This document shows positions 34,531 through 46,740 of a stretch of 64,000 nt of DNA, piece by piece. The stretch is from Akebia trifoliata (Eukaryota > Streptophyta > Magnoliopsida > Ranunculales > Lardizabalaceae). Where the stretch lies: NCBI GenBank assembly GCA_017979445.1, contig CM030711.1:38804757-38868756 (forward strand), given 5' to 3'. Each line of letters begins with the position of its first letter. Positions within the stretch are counted from its first letter, which is position 1. A program made the translations under genes and the position numbers. A model generated the notes under the pieces. The model was not told the origin of the DNA. It worked only from the letters and a program-made list of their open reading frames with translations, and did no database searches.

Positions 34531-36080
34531 AATTTGTGATTGTCTACTCTTCTTTGACCATGTCGAGATTAATGTAGACGGGGCAATAGTGAATGGAAGA
34601 TCAACTTTTGAGTGGATGGTAAGAGACAAATATTGGGACAGATTTGCTAGTTGTTCTTATGGTGCTTGTACTTTTGGTGATGTTCATTTGGTAGAGTTGT
34701 CTGTAATTTAGCATGTTTTAATGGATCTATATAATATTGAAGCAAATAATGTTAACATTTCTTTTGACTCTCTCGTGAGAATTGATAACTTATCATTAAC
34801 CTTAAAATCAATTGGTGTTATGAAAGGCAACTTCTATTATTATAAGAGAGTCATGAAGGATAAGTGGGGTATGAGACTATTTGAGAGTGGAGGAAAACTA
34901 ACACTCAACACTCCCCCTCACCCATAAGGGTGGAAAGATTTGAACCCATGACTTCTTTGAACTAGAACTCTGATACCATGATAAATAACCAGCTACTCCA
35001 AAAGATCGATCTATTGGAGTAAGGGAGAACTAGGTCAGAAGACTTCATTAGAGTATGACCCTTGTTAGCAATCTCCTGTTTAATTCTTGAAAAATTTATG
35101 AATTTTTCATTTTTTTCAATTAAAACATTATTCTTCAGATTATTGAACTATTCTGAATAATTCATAATTCACACATTTTAAGTTTAAAAAGAATAAAACA
35201 TGGTTTTTACAAATTTTTATAAAACTCATTGAGAAAAAATGCTATTGTAACTTGTTCTATGTTGCAAAGTGTAAACTTGTAACTTGTGACATGTAACACA
35301 AGTAGACTTTGAAACGGTTATGCTTCAAAATTTTGGAGGAATCCACCTTTTTATCTTTAACACAAATATCCATTTAATCTTTAAAAAAATAATGACATGA
35401 CCCTCTGTATTTATTTGAGATTACATCTTAATTTTCCAAATTGATGATTTGCCCCTTGACTTTGATATTCTTTTATAACCCAATGAAACGATAACCTCAA
35501 TGAACTCATTATCACCACCAGCATTATTACCATCACTAATATATTATTATCTTCCTTATCACCGTCAACATCACCAATTTCATCATCACCATCACTATTA
35601 ACAACAAAAATTTTAAATGAGATAGATAATATACATATAAAGCATATGCCGTATATTTTCCATTCATCGAATTTTTGGCCAAATTTTTACAAAAAAAAAA
35701 TCGAATAGAACTTGAATTTTTCACGAGTCAAAATTTTGCTGTACTCCAAACTGTTAACAAGGGGTATGACAAATCTGAGAGTGGAGGAAAATATACGCTC
35801 AACAGGGATTAATTCTTTAAAGAAATTGGAGGAGTTCCCATGGATATACTTGGAAATTTGTAAAAGCATACATAGATTAATACAAAATTTCAATTCCGTT
35901 TTGCTTCAATATTGTTGGAGGGAGACCAATCAGGCTGTTGATTACCTTACTAAGATGGGGTTAAATGCAGATTCAGTGGTGCAATGGAATAATTTATTGG
36001 ATCTTCCAAATGAGTTGTGCTCAATTTTGAATTATGGTTGTAATGCTTTATATACTCTCATGGATGAGAAATCTTTGTAG
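34530..36080 (+). pseudogene. LINE-type RNase H domain remnant, split
   Basis: The first part (34556-34815) reads EINVDGAIVNGRSTFEWMVR and then a VELSVI helix, resembling the plant RNase H domain (NVDGA..., G..VVRD, AE...). The second part (35805-36080) continues with a helix, LEICKSIHRLIQNFNSVL, then YCWRETNQAVDYLTKMGL, which matches the C-terminal half of such domains (R..N..AD.LAK.G). A TRIM element at 34816-35804 separates them. Stop codons and the missing upstream reverse transcriptase show it is dead. Confidence 0.7.
34816..35804 (-). mobile_element. TRIM element with an insertion in its 5' LTR
   Basis: On the minus strand: 5' LTR 35804-34979 (starts tgttgagcgtatattttcct), primer-binding site 34978-34968 (tggtatcagag), about 40 bp interior, polypurine tract 34926-34911 (tatgggtgagggggag), 3' LTR 34910-34816 (starts tgttgagtgttagttttcct). 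The 5' LTR is enlarged by about 700 bp (roughly 35055-35757), whose ends tatgacccttgttag and (reverse complement) cataccccttgttaac look like inverted repeats. Same family as 63229-63497. Confidence 0.75.
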
Positions 36081-36162
36081 GTCAAAATAACAATTAAAGT
36101 AGAAGTTTGATGGGTCAAAACTTGTTGCCAAAGAGGAATGAAGATTGCAATGGTCGTGTTTC

Positions 36163-36470
36163 TATATATATGGGAAGTGTTCAGAGGTTCTAAAACGAGC
36201 CAAACATTGTACCAAACATTTTTCAAAATAGGGGTTAGAAGTTTTGTAATGGGTTGATTATTTTTGAGGATGATCTCTATGGTGAAGAGATCATCTTCAC
36301 CAAAAATTAGATCATTCCAAAACTTGTAACCCTAGTTTACAAGTTGATGAGGAGATCATCCTCACAAAAAATCAGCCCATTATGAAACTTCTTACCCATA
36401 CATTGAAAAAATGTTTGACATAATATTTGACTTTTTTCAGGGTTTCTAAACACCACCCCATATATATAGG
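36163..36470. mobile_element. Foldback MITE, copy 2
   Basis: Ends tatatatatgggaagtgttc and (reverse complement of right end) tatatatggggtggtgttta enclose inverted copies of ggggttagaagttttgtaat - gggttgatt and of gaggatgatctc. 308 bp and non-coding. The flanking TATA suggests TA-rich target choice. Confidence 0.78.
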
Positions 36471-38296
36471 GTTAGCAAATGAAGTTGGGTCTAAGGGATT
36501 TTGAAACTAGGATGTGAGAATAACCCTTTACACATCTTACCACTTACTAGTTGTTACATTAGTTAACATTAATGTAAATCTATGCCTTTTTATTGAGGAG
36601 AGGAGATAATGAAATCGGTTCGACCATTTTTTGCTAAATAGCAAAAGGGGTCCGATTAGTAAAAGATGATTTTTAAGGAATAGGGAGTCGCCACCTAATT
36701 TAAATCTAAGAATCATAGATAACTCCAAAATAGATCGGGTTGGTCCATGAGGAAGAGAAATGGGTAAGGGGTTAGATTGCGAGTTTTGGAATATATTAAG
36801 CACCGAACACGTCCGATCGAGATAACCGGTCTTTACTATGATCCAAAACTATCTTGCGGTCAACGAGTAAAGACTAAAGTCAAACTAAGATCCAATTATT
36901 ATTAATTCATATTGGATTTACTAAAGAAATCTTATGACTAAAATACAAATCAATAAAAAAAAAGATTGTCAAATTGATAAGATATATACGCATTCCGAAT
37001 AAAAAGAATTGCCAAGTTAAGAATACATGAATATACATGAACCTTCTAAATAGGAAAAATTGATATCACATAAATTTGTCAAATTAGAAAGATATGAATA
37101 TATATAGGAATCTTCTAAACTGGAAATTTATGATTTTAGCAAAATTACTAAATCATTAAAGAATCTAAATTTGTATGAACCTTTCAAATTAGAAAGAGAA
37201 TTAATAAAAAAAATCTGAATTTATGTGAACCTCCCAAATTGAAAATTTGTGATTTTAGTAAAGCTATCAAATCGATAAAAATCTGAATTTATGTGAATAT
37301 TTCAAATAGGCAAAATATGATTTTAGCGAAGTTACTAAATTTAATAACAAAATCTGAATTTGTGTGAATCTTCCAAATTGACAAATTATGATTTAAACAA
37401 ATCCATGAATAGGGAATTCGTGCACATATTTCAAAATCAAACAATTATGAACACTCAAACAAATATGAACATGTGGCAAAAATTAATATCACATAAAAAT
37501 TACTGAATCGATAAAATATAGATACAAAATTTTCGCAAATTAGAAAATTATAAAATTATAAAATGAATACGAAATTCCCAATTTAGAAAGTCACGAATAA
37601 ACCCAAAATTTTCAAATTAAAGAATCATGAATAAATGTGCATTTCCCAAATTAGAAAATTATAAACACATGATAAATACCCAAATCGAAAAAATTGCAAA
37701 ATTTCCAAATTACAAAAAAATATATGAAAATTTCAAATTAAAAAATTATGAGTTTCTATATTATAAAATTATGAACAAAAAATAAAAAATAATAAGATTT
37801 CTTCTATCTTAAGTTACATGATAATTGCGGTTCAAGAACAATGAAAAACACTAACAATGGACCAATGATGATAAATAATATAAAAAAAACATGGGGAGTG
37901 GGAAAAAATGAGTTAAAGATAAAAAATAATAAAAAATAAAAAATAAAAAATAAAATAAAAAGATTGAATAATGAAACTAGAATTACCTTTATGACAATAT
38001 GATTGTTGCGGTACGATCCCTTCAAAGGTTTTGTTGTTTGCAAAACAGAGTGTACAACCGAGAGGAAGACATTGTGAAATAAAGCTTTGATGTCAATTGT
38101 CGGGGTCCTTTCAATTGTCAGGTTAAATTGAATGGACCTAGGGGTTGTGAATGTGGTTCTAATGAATGAAAAAGGTGAAGAAATGAGCAAGAGAGGGTGG
38201 TCGAGAGTGACAAGGGCGTTAATGTAAGTGAGAAGTAAATGCTATGTATGTTAATGGCTTGAAACCGAGAGTACCGTAATGGCTTAAGGTCGAGAG

Positions 38297-38544
38297 TGTT
38301 AGGTATTTTTAGTTTAGTTTTTGAGTTTGTTACTTCTTGTTGAATAATCCCTGGTTTGTAGGGTACAGATTAGTTTTTGAATTGTTCTTCCTTAATCTTA
38401 GCCACGATATAAGTCATGTAAATCGTGGAGATCATTTCTATTTTGTAAAGGCTGTATAAAAGCCACATTTGAGTACTAAATAAAACAAGCTTGATAGCTC
38501 CCAAAACTAGTGTTTATTGTATTCAAGTTCTGGCTTAATCAACA
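38297..38544 (+). repeat. 5' LTR of Copia element 2
   Basis: Read against 42629-42876, it is identical except at one site. A TATA-like tgtataaaagcc occurs at 38452-38463, a plausible promoter for the element. Confidence 0.96.
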
Positions 38545-38624
38545 GTGGTATCAGAGCCTCACAAAGGGATCTGATTGAGAGAGGTGTGTGAGTGAAATAC
38601 AAAAAAAAAGAGGGTAAGTGTAAA

Positions 38625-41600
38625 ATGGCAGCCGAAGCGAGCAACTTTGATCAGCCTAGCATTCCCAAGTTTGATGGAGACTATGATTATTGGAGTATGC
38701 TAATGGAGAACCTTATGAGATCGAAAGAATACTGGAGTATCATCGAAACTGGTTATACCGAGCCTACTGTTGAAGAGACATTGACGCCCGCACAAAAGAA
38801 AACCTTGGAGGAACTGAAGCTGAAAGACCTGAAGGCAAAGAACTACCTCTTTCAGTCAATCGACAAATCAATCCTAAAGACCATCATTCAGAAGGACACG
38901 TCCAAACAATTATGGGATTCAATGAAGAGAAAATATCAAGGGAATGTCAGAGTTCAGCGTGCTCAACTCCAAACACTTCGTAGAGAATTTGAGATCCTGG
39001 AGATGAAGATGGGTGAGTCAGTCACTGATTACTTCTCAAGGGTGATGTTGGTGGCCAATGACATGCGAAATGTTGGAGAAGATATGCAGGACGTAAAAAT
39101 TGTCGAGAAAATCTTGCGCACCCTCACTGAAAAGTTCAATTACATTGTTTGTTCCATAGAGGAGTCGAAAGATATTGATCGCCTTTCTGTGGATGAGTTG
39201 CAGAGCTCGTTACTTGTTCATGAGCAGAAGTTTCGGAAAAATAGTGGTGAGGAACAAGCTTTGAAGGTCACAAGTGGTGAAACACTTGGAGCAAGGGAGG
39301 AAGACAGGTAGAGGTCGTGGAAGTCTCAAAGGCAGAGGAAGAGGCCGAGGAAGACAATCTTTCAACAAAGCCACCGTTGAATGCTTTAAGTGCCACAAGT
39401 TAGGGCATTTTCAGTATGAATGTCCTAACTGGGACAAGAATGTCAACTACACTGAGTTGGATGAAGATGAGGAAATGCTGCTTATGTCCTATGTCAAGAT
39501 GCATAATTCCAAGAGAGATGAGAAGTGGTTCTTGGACTCCGGCTGTAGCAATCACATGAGTGGAGACAAGAAGTGATTTATTGATCTCGATGAGTCCTTC
39601 AGGCAAACGGTAAAGCTCGGCAACAACTCAAAAATGGCTGTCATGGGAAAGGGAAACATCAAGATACAAGTTCATGGAACAACTCAGGTGATCACTGAGG
39701 TATTTTACATTCCTGAACTCAAAAATAATTTGATTAGTATTGGACAGCTTCTAGAAAAGGATTTGGCTATTTTGATTCAATATGGTATTTGCAAGATTTA
39801 TCACCCAATGAGAGGATTAATTATGCAATCAAATATGTCAGCAAATAGGATGTTTGTGTTGCTTGCTTCTGTACCTACTCATACTCCAGGACAAGTTTGT
39901 TTTCAAATGGCATCTGAGGACACAACAACACACCTATGGCATCGGAGGTTTGGACACTTGAACATGAAAGGACTGAGAACTTTGGCATATAGAAAGCTGG
40001 TGAAGGGTTTGCCGAATCTCAAAGCTTCTCCCAAGTTATGCACTGATTGTGTCATTGGCAAGCAGCACCGTAACCCATTTCCCAAGAAAAGCTTGTGGAG
40101 AGCCTCTCAACCATTGCAGCTTGTGCAATCTGACATTTGTGGTCCGATTACTCCTGAATCAAATAGTCACAAGAGGTACATACTCACTTTCATAGATGAT
40201 TATAGTCGTAAGATGTGGACTTATTTCCTGCATGCTAAGTCAGAAGCATTTACTATGTTTAAGAATTTCAAAAGCATGGTATAGAAAGAAACAATGAATT
40301 ACATTTGTTGCTTACGCACTGACCGAGGTGGGGAGTTCACCTCATCGGAATTTAACAAATATTGCAGTTTAAATGGGATCAGAAGACAACTCACTACAGC
40401 CTTCTCCCCACAACAAAACGGGGTTGCAGAGCGAAAGAACCGAACCCTAATGAACATGGTGCGGTGCATGTTGACTGACAAAGAAGTTCTCAAGGAATTC
40501 TGGCCGGAGGCTGTAAATTGGGCGGTGCATGTTCTCAACAGATGTCCTACCTCAGCAGTGAAAGATAAAACACCTGAAGAAGCGTGGAGTGGATTCAAGC
40601 CCTCTGTGGAGTATTTCAAAGTGTTTGGTTGCATCGAAAATGTCCACATTCCAGATATCAAAAGAAAAAAACTTGACAACATGAGCTTCAAGTGTGGGTT
40701 TTTGGGCGTGAGTGAAGAATCCAAAGCCTATCGAATGTATGATCCAGAGTAAAAAAAAATTGTTATAAGCCGTGATGTGAAGTTTGAAGAAGAAGAAAAG
40801 TGGAGCTGGGGGAAAACAATTGAAGAAGCTTGTTGTGATACTTTTGAGTGGGGAGATGAAGAAGAAGGTGAGGAAATTGTTGAAGAAGGTGAAAATGAAG
40901 AAGAAGTGCAGATCTAGCAAGATGAAGTTGATGGAACTAATCCGGTTCAAGGGAGGATCAGAAGAGAACCATTGTGGATGGAGGACTATGTGAGCGGTGA
41001 GGGTTTGTCCGAGGAAGATGAAATTCAACAGCTAGCTATGTTCACATCTTATAGTGATCCAGTAAGTTTCGAAGAGGCTGTCAAAAGTTCTACATGGAGA
41101 GATGCTATGGACCTGGAAATTCAAGCTATCGAAAAAAATGATACATGGGAATTAACTGAGTTGCCGAGAGGAGCTAAGAAGATAAGCGTAAAGTGGATCT
41201 TCAAGACTAAGCTGAATGAGGAAGGAAAAGTGGACAAATGCAAGGCTCGGCTCGTGGCAAAAGGGTACACACAACAAGCTGGCATTGACTATACTGAGGT
41301 ATTTGCCCCTGTTGCTCGTTGGGACACTATTAGATTGATATTTGCACTTGCAGCAAGCAGAGATTGGAAGGTGTACCAACTTGATGTTAAAAGTGCCTTT
41401 TTCCACGGTGAGATTACTGAAAAGGTCTTCATCGAGCAGCCACGAGGTTATGAAGTGAAAGGTGCTGAGAACAAAGTTTATCGGTTGAAGAAGGCATTGT
41501 ATGGGCTCAAACAAGCCCCACGAGCATGGTTCAGCAAAATTGAATCCTATTTCATCAAAGAAGGTTTCGAAAGGTGTTTAAGTGAGCATACTCTTTTCAT

Positions 41601-42594
41601 AAAGAACGGTGACAATGGAAGGATTCTTATAGTCAGCTTGTATGTAGATGATCTCATTTTTACTGGGAATGATATGAAGATGTTTGAGGAGTTCAAGAGA
41701 TCAATGAAACAAGAGTTTGAGATGTCTGATCTTGGAAGAATGAAGTATTTCCTCGGAGTGGAGGTAGTGCAGAGCTCAGCCGGAATTTTCATAAGCCAAA
41801 GGAAGTATGCCAGTGAGGTACTTGAAAGGTTTGGAATGGAGCATTGTAACCCTGTGAAAAATCCCATTGTGCCTGGCTGCAGACTTGTGAAAGATGAAGG
41901 AGGTACAAAGATTGATTCCACCAATTACAAGCAAATGGTGGGCAGTCTCATGTATTTAACTGCCACCAGACCTGATCTTATGTATGTGGTGAGCTTGATA
42001 AGTCGTTTTATGGAGGCACCTACTGAATTACATCAACAGGCAGTGAAAAGGATCTTTCGGTACTTGAGAGGAACAACAGAGATGGGGATACTCTACAAGA
42101 AAGGAGGTGAGGAGAATTTGGTTGCTTTCTCCAACAGTGATTATGCAGGAGATCTTGAGGATCGCAAGAGCACATCAGGCTACGTATTTAAGCTGAGTTC
42201 CGGAGTTGTGGCATGGAGTTCCAAGAAACAACCGGTTGTAACACTTTCTACAACAGAGGCAGAGTTTATAGCAGCTGCTTCGTGCGCCTGTCAAAGTGTT
42301 TGGATGCAGAGGGTTCTCGGGAAACTTGGTCTCAATCAAAGTAAGTGCACCATTTTCTGTGATAATAATTCAGCGATTAAGCTTTCGAAGAATCCTGTTA
42401 TGCATGGTAGGAGTAAGCATATCGATATTCGATTCCATTTTCTTCGAGACTTAACCAGAGATGGTGTAGTTGATTTGGTGCATTGTGGCTCTAAAGACCA
42501 GTTAGCTGACATTATGACAAAACCATTGAAGTTAGACATGTTCTTGAAGATGAGAGAACAACTTGGAGTGTGCATTGATCAAAAGGTAAACTGA
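38625..42594 (+). pseudogene. Copia element 2 gag-pol polyprotein, near-complete but interrupted
   Basis: Starts MAAEASNFDQPSIPKFDGDY, the usual copia gag N-terminus. The domain order is complete: gag; zinc knuckle CFKCHKLGHFQYEC (39382-39423); protease FLDSGCSNHM (about 39529-39558); GAG-pre-integrase with H-H-C-C (LWHRRFGH, CTDC); integrase core with QSDICGP, FIDDYS, RTDRGGEFT and NGVAERKNRT; reverse transcriptase with VYQLDVKSAFFHGEI and catalytic YVDD at 41641-41652; RNase H with DYAGDLEDRKSTSGY and STTEAEF. The final 540 codons (40972-42594) are open. Breaks: one frameshift near 39265-39310 in the Arg/Gly-rich gag tail, and in-frame stops at about 39574, 40282, 40750 and 40917. It could not make a full polyprotein. 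Confidence 0.95.
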
Positions 42595-42628
42595 CTGTAA
42601 GTTTTGCAGTTCAGTTTAAGGGAGGATT

Positions 42629-42876
42629 TGTTAGGTATTTTTAGTTTAGTTTTTGAGTTTGTTACTTCTTGTTGAATAATCCCTGGTTTGTAGGGTACAG
42701 ATTAGTTTTTGAATTGTTCTTCCTTAATCTTAGCCACGATATAAGTCATGTAAATCGTGGAGATCATTTCTGTTTTGTAAAGGCTGTATAAAAGCCACAT
42801 TTGAGTACTAAATAAAACAAGCTTGATAGCTCCCAAAACTAGTGTTTATTGTATTCAAGTTCTGGCTTAATCAACA
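42629..42876 (+). repeat. 3' LTR of Copia element 2
   Basis: Follows the polypurine tract and ends in aaca directly before the gagag duplication. Confidence 0.96.
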
Positions 42877-44771
42877 GAGAGTGCTATGGGCATTAACAAT
42901 GATAGTACTGTGAAAGAGACAGATGATGATGTGACGATGGTAGTGTTGTAAGGGAAAGGACAATAATGATAATAGAGGTCTGAAAAGTAAAGAGGTGAGC
43001 CGATGTGGATGGGATGATGGGGGTCTAATCGAGGTTGAGATCGAAGGTTAAGGGGATTGTTTTAGGAAGCCCAAAATGAGTGGGAGCAAGGACCTTAGGG
43101 TTGCAAAACGTGGGCAATGGGACTACTATTCGTGAAGAAGATGAAGATGAAGATAAAGATATATGGGAGGTCTTGAGACAAAGGTGAATGGAGGGTGCAA
43201 AACGTGGGTAATGAGGATGTTATTTGTGAGAAAGATGACGGTATATGAGGTTTGTGGATTGTGGTTGTGCTGAGGTGACAATGGTGATGATGAAAGACAA
43301 AGATGATGGGGGCAATTGGGTGGTGATGCCGATGAAGGGGACGAATATGGCGGCTAAAGAAATGAGGTAAGTGGCCTCTCTCTTCTTGCTCTTCTTTCTT
43401 TTTTTAGTGTTTTTTCCCTTTTTTTTTTTCTTTGTTGCTGCTATCCCCAAAAGAAAATGATAGATGCCCCCCCCCCATTCGTTTTAGAGAGAACCTCTCT
43501 TTTTATAGCCTCATTACTTTTCTTTTCTTACTTTTCTTTCTTTTTCATTGATTCTTTTTGTTTCTCTTTTTTTTTTTCTTTCTTTTACCGAACCAAAGAA
43601 ATAATTCTCTTTCTATTTGAGTTAAATGAAAAAAGAGAAAGGGAATATGATCCCATGGCACATTGGTGGGTGATTGATGATTAATTCAAACCCCCTTTAT
43701 TATCGATTGGTTTTAAATAGTTGGATTGATGATTAATTTTCAATTTTCGATTTTGATTGATTCATTTAATTAAGATTTCAAATGACTTGGTTAAATTAAT
43801 TTTTAATTTTCAATTTGGGCTAGTTGATTAAGTTAAAATGTTAATTTGATGGGTTAATTGATGTCAATTTTCGATTTTGATTGGTTGATTAAGCTAAAAC
43901 TTTATTTCAATTGTATTTTAATTTGAACTAAGCTTTAATTTTAAATTGATTGGTTGATTGGGTTGTAAATTCAATTTGATTGGTCAATTGAATTTTAATT
44001 TTGATTACTCGATTGAATTTTAAATTCAATTTGATTGGTTAATTGGATTTGGTTTCGATTGTCTCATTAAAGTTAGATTTATTTTTCTTCATTTCATGTG
44101 ATCGAATGGTGTCCTTCCACATGGTGGATTCGTAATTTTATTTTTTTGCGAAATATTTTGATTCTCCTAAACGTAGGATTTCTAGATTTTCTCGATGAAT
44201 GTGAGCGTCGTCAAAAATTTATTTTCAATCATGTTTTCCTAAGAATCGAGGTTTCTAAGTCGAACATCTGAAGGCATATTGGTTATTTTTGTAATTCTTT
44301 ATGAAATTTTCCATTTTCATCGATTTTAGTCTCATCAGATTCGAAATCACATTTCAAGGTCAATGAAGATATTTTCGAGATATTTCAAAGGCATAGGGCC
44401 TATAAGGGGTATTTTCGTCATTTTGTCAAATTTTACGAATTTTATGAATTTTTGACATGAAGTTTCTTTTAATTTCAATGTGATTATTTTTAAGTTTTAA
44501 GATCGCATTTTCCTAGCGTTGTGAGGTCTCTAAATTATCGAAATATGTATCAAATTTAAGCGTATGTGCTTACTAAGTTGGGTGAAAAGTGTAACGATCC
44601 TAAGCGTGTGTAATTTTCTACATCTCGTAGAAGAAGTGAAATGACTAGAAATGAAAAAAATTGGGAAATGGACTCTCATGCTTTTGAATTTTTTACATTC
44701 ATTATTAGGAATCCACCACAATCAGGTGACAGATCGTCAAATTAGACGAATGCAAAAATGGGGTGTTTACA

Positions 44772-45288
44772 GATGGAAACAAGCTGCTTTAATTAGTTTT
44801 CATTTTATCGCTTGTGAGGATTCATAGGAAGATTAGTTTTTATTTCATTCTAGCATCATTCCAAGCAACAATCAACCACAAAAGGTGGTTAGGAAATTGG
44901 AAAATTGTCAAACATACAAGTATTAACAAAAGAAAATAATGCATTACTATTAGTGATAAAAAGGGAAAAATAGATATGAATTATCAAAATTTCAACAAAA
45001 CATTTTGAATCATTTTGGCCCTTGTGCAATCATGCTATTTATCAATAAGAGTAGTGCTCATGAGATTGACACCCCCCTTGACTGTATGCAATGTTTTGAA
45101 GGCATTTGAGGTTTACTCCTTGAAGTTCTCCATAGGGCAAGACTCCCATAACATGCCTTGAGGTTTAAGGAAATGCTCATTCTCTTAAAGGCTTACTGTT
45201 ATTAATAGACGCATTGAAGAAGCCTCGGGGCAAGTTTACAACTCTTTGGCTTCTTTTGACCAAGTTGTTCACCATTACGGAGGAATGT

Positions 45289-45290
<2 letters not shown>
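44772..45290. other. Non-coding stretch
   Basis: No gene, transposon end or repeat is recognised between the LARD-like element and the (TA)n tract. Confidence 0.4.

Positions 45291-45291
<1 letters not shown>

Positions 45292-45345
<54 letters not shown>
45292..45345. repeat. (TA)n microsatellite
   Basis: A run of about 27 TA units abuts the left end of the foldback MITE at 45345-45735. Confidence 0.95.
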
Positions 45346-45348
<3 letters not shown>

Positions 45349-45735
45349 GAAATATTCAGCACCCTAAGTTTTACCCTACACTTTAACAAACGTATTTTGT
45401 CTTACATGGGTAAAAAGTTTTGGAATGGACTGATTTTTGGTGAGGATGATCTCTATGATTAGAAGATCATCCTCCCCAAAAATCAGCCCATTCCGAAATG
45501 TTTAGCCCCATGTTTACAAGTTGAAAAATCGTGGACCGTCCATTTTTTGTAAATCATTTTTGATGGGGTTAGAAGTTTTGGAATGAGCTGATTTTTGATG
45601 AGGATGATCTCCTCACCATAGAGATCATCTTCACCAAAAATCAGCTCATTCCGAAACTTCTAACCCATGTAGGACAAAACACGTTTGTTAAAGTGTGTGG
45701 TAAAACTTAGGGTGCCGAACGGGACCCATATATAT
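45345..45735. mobile_element. Foldback MITE, copy 3 (best-preserved)
   Basis: Left ttcagcaccctaagttttac and right (reverse complement) ttcggcaccctaagttttac are part of inverted arms that extend for about 110 bp, through cctacactttaacaaacg and gatgatctctatgattagaa. Each arm itself contains a smaller hairpin around gatgatctcctcaccatagag. Flanks are TATA-rich on both sides. No coding capacity. Confidence 0.85.
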
Positions 45736-46299
45736 TTTTATATGAGTTATTGTAGTATCATTATATAATAGTCTTTATAACTACAAAAATATCTATGTTA
45801 TAATATTCAACTTACATGCAATCTCTAACTCTTCTCTTCCCTATTTCTATTTTAGCTCTCTAACCTATGACCCCGCATCTCTTTCTAGTTTTAGATGTGG
45901 GGAGGGGAGTTATGCCTTCTTTTAGTTAGAATGTCATTTGCCTGAGTAAATAAAGCTTATAAAACAGAAAAATATGAAACTATGCATATGAATAAGCATC
46001 AAATTGTGATTTATATTTTAATCTTAGATCGTGAAATTGTGATACATTTTTAAAAAAAATCATGTTTTTTCTTTGTTAATATTTTTTGTTATCTCTATTT
46101 ATTTATTTATCAATCTAAAAATGGATGTCTAAAGGTGTTAACATCGATTGTTCAAAAATCAATGGTGCATACATGACCATAAATTTCGAAAAATCCTAAT
46201 TCATTTACTTTAGTTTTCCCAAAATTTGGGAGTGAAAAAACAAGTTGTAAGGAAGCTTTATCCAAATCTTAAAAAATTACCAAATTTAGAGGCAAATTC

Positions 46300-46740
46300 A
46301 TGTCTCACCTCAAGTTACTCTGCTTTGCAACTTTGAAAAAGTGCTTCTCGCTCCTTTGTGATGGCATCGGTGTGGTACTTGCCAATAATCCTCTGATGAT
46401 CAAGTTAGAGTTGCAAAAAGGATTTACAGATATTAGCTCAAGCCAAAAGGGAACCGAAAAGATCCTCAAATATATAGGATCCCCCCGAAATCAGGGTTTC
46501 CCCCCTCATTCAGGATTTGATCATAGGAGATCCCATGATCAAAGGGATCCTAAATCGAGTTGGAATCTTCCTCCTCGTGTCCCTGGATCCTTGGGATTTC
46601 TCCCTCGGATCTCAGAGCTTGATGTGTGTGGCATGAGATTGTACAAATATATTGGTCTGCTCTACCCTGCTAGCAAGGCAAACTTCTATCTTTGTCTTAC
46701 CCTTTTACTGGGTAGGATTGGATCATTGACCTGTTTCTAA
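46300..46740 (+). other. Unrecognised open frame of 146 codons
   Basis: An uninterrupted frame with an ATG start at 46300, Lys/Leu-rich at its N-terminus and Pro/Arg-rich in its middle (about residues 62-100). I recognise no domain, signal peptide or splice context, and transposon debris lies on both sides. It may be chance or a retroelement remnant rather than a host gene. Confidence 0.2.

Larger units (their letters stand above)
38297..42876 (+). mobile_element. Ty1-copia LTR retrotransposon 2 (recent)
   Basis: The LTRs 38297-38544 and 42629-42876 are each 248 bp, begin tgttagg and end aaca, and differ at only one position I could see (ttctattttg versus ttctgttttg). A perfect 5-bp target duplication, gagag, lies at 38292-38296 and 42877-42881. 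The primer-binding site tggtatcagagc is at 38546-38557, the polypurine tract aagggaggatt at 42618-42628. It lies inside the LARD-like element 36590-44771. Confidence 0.97.
36590..44771 (-). mobile_element. Long LTR or LARD-like element, interrupted by Copia 2
   Basis: The right edge on the minus strand starts tgtaaacaccccatttttgc, a typical LTR start. The left part, on the minus strand, has ggtgcttaatatattcc - aggtggcgactccctattcc (36660-36830), typical of the 3' portion of long plant LTRs. Between lie two AT-rich degenerate tandem regions: 36990-37760 (units of about 55-65 bp with aaatctgaatttatgtgaa and ttttagcaaagttactaaat) and 43690-44060 (units around attgattggttgattaag). No target duplication was found and the left limit is approximate. 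No coding sequence of its own is visible. Confidence 0.5.

Noticed and set aside
37804..38190. Minus-strand frame of 128 codons, Phe/Leu-rich
   Set aside because: Low-complexity AT-rich sequence within the LARD-like element, without a domain.
43457..43684. Phe/Ser-rich frame of 75 codons
   Set aside because: Translation of T-rich tracts; no gene evidence.
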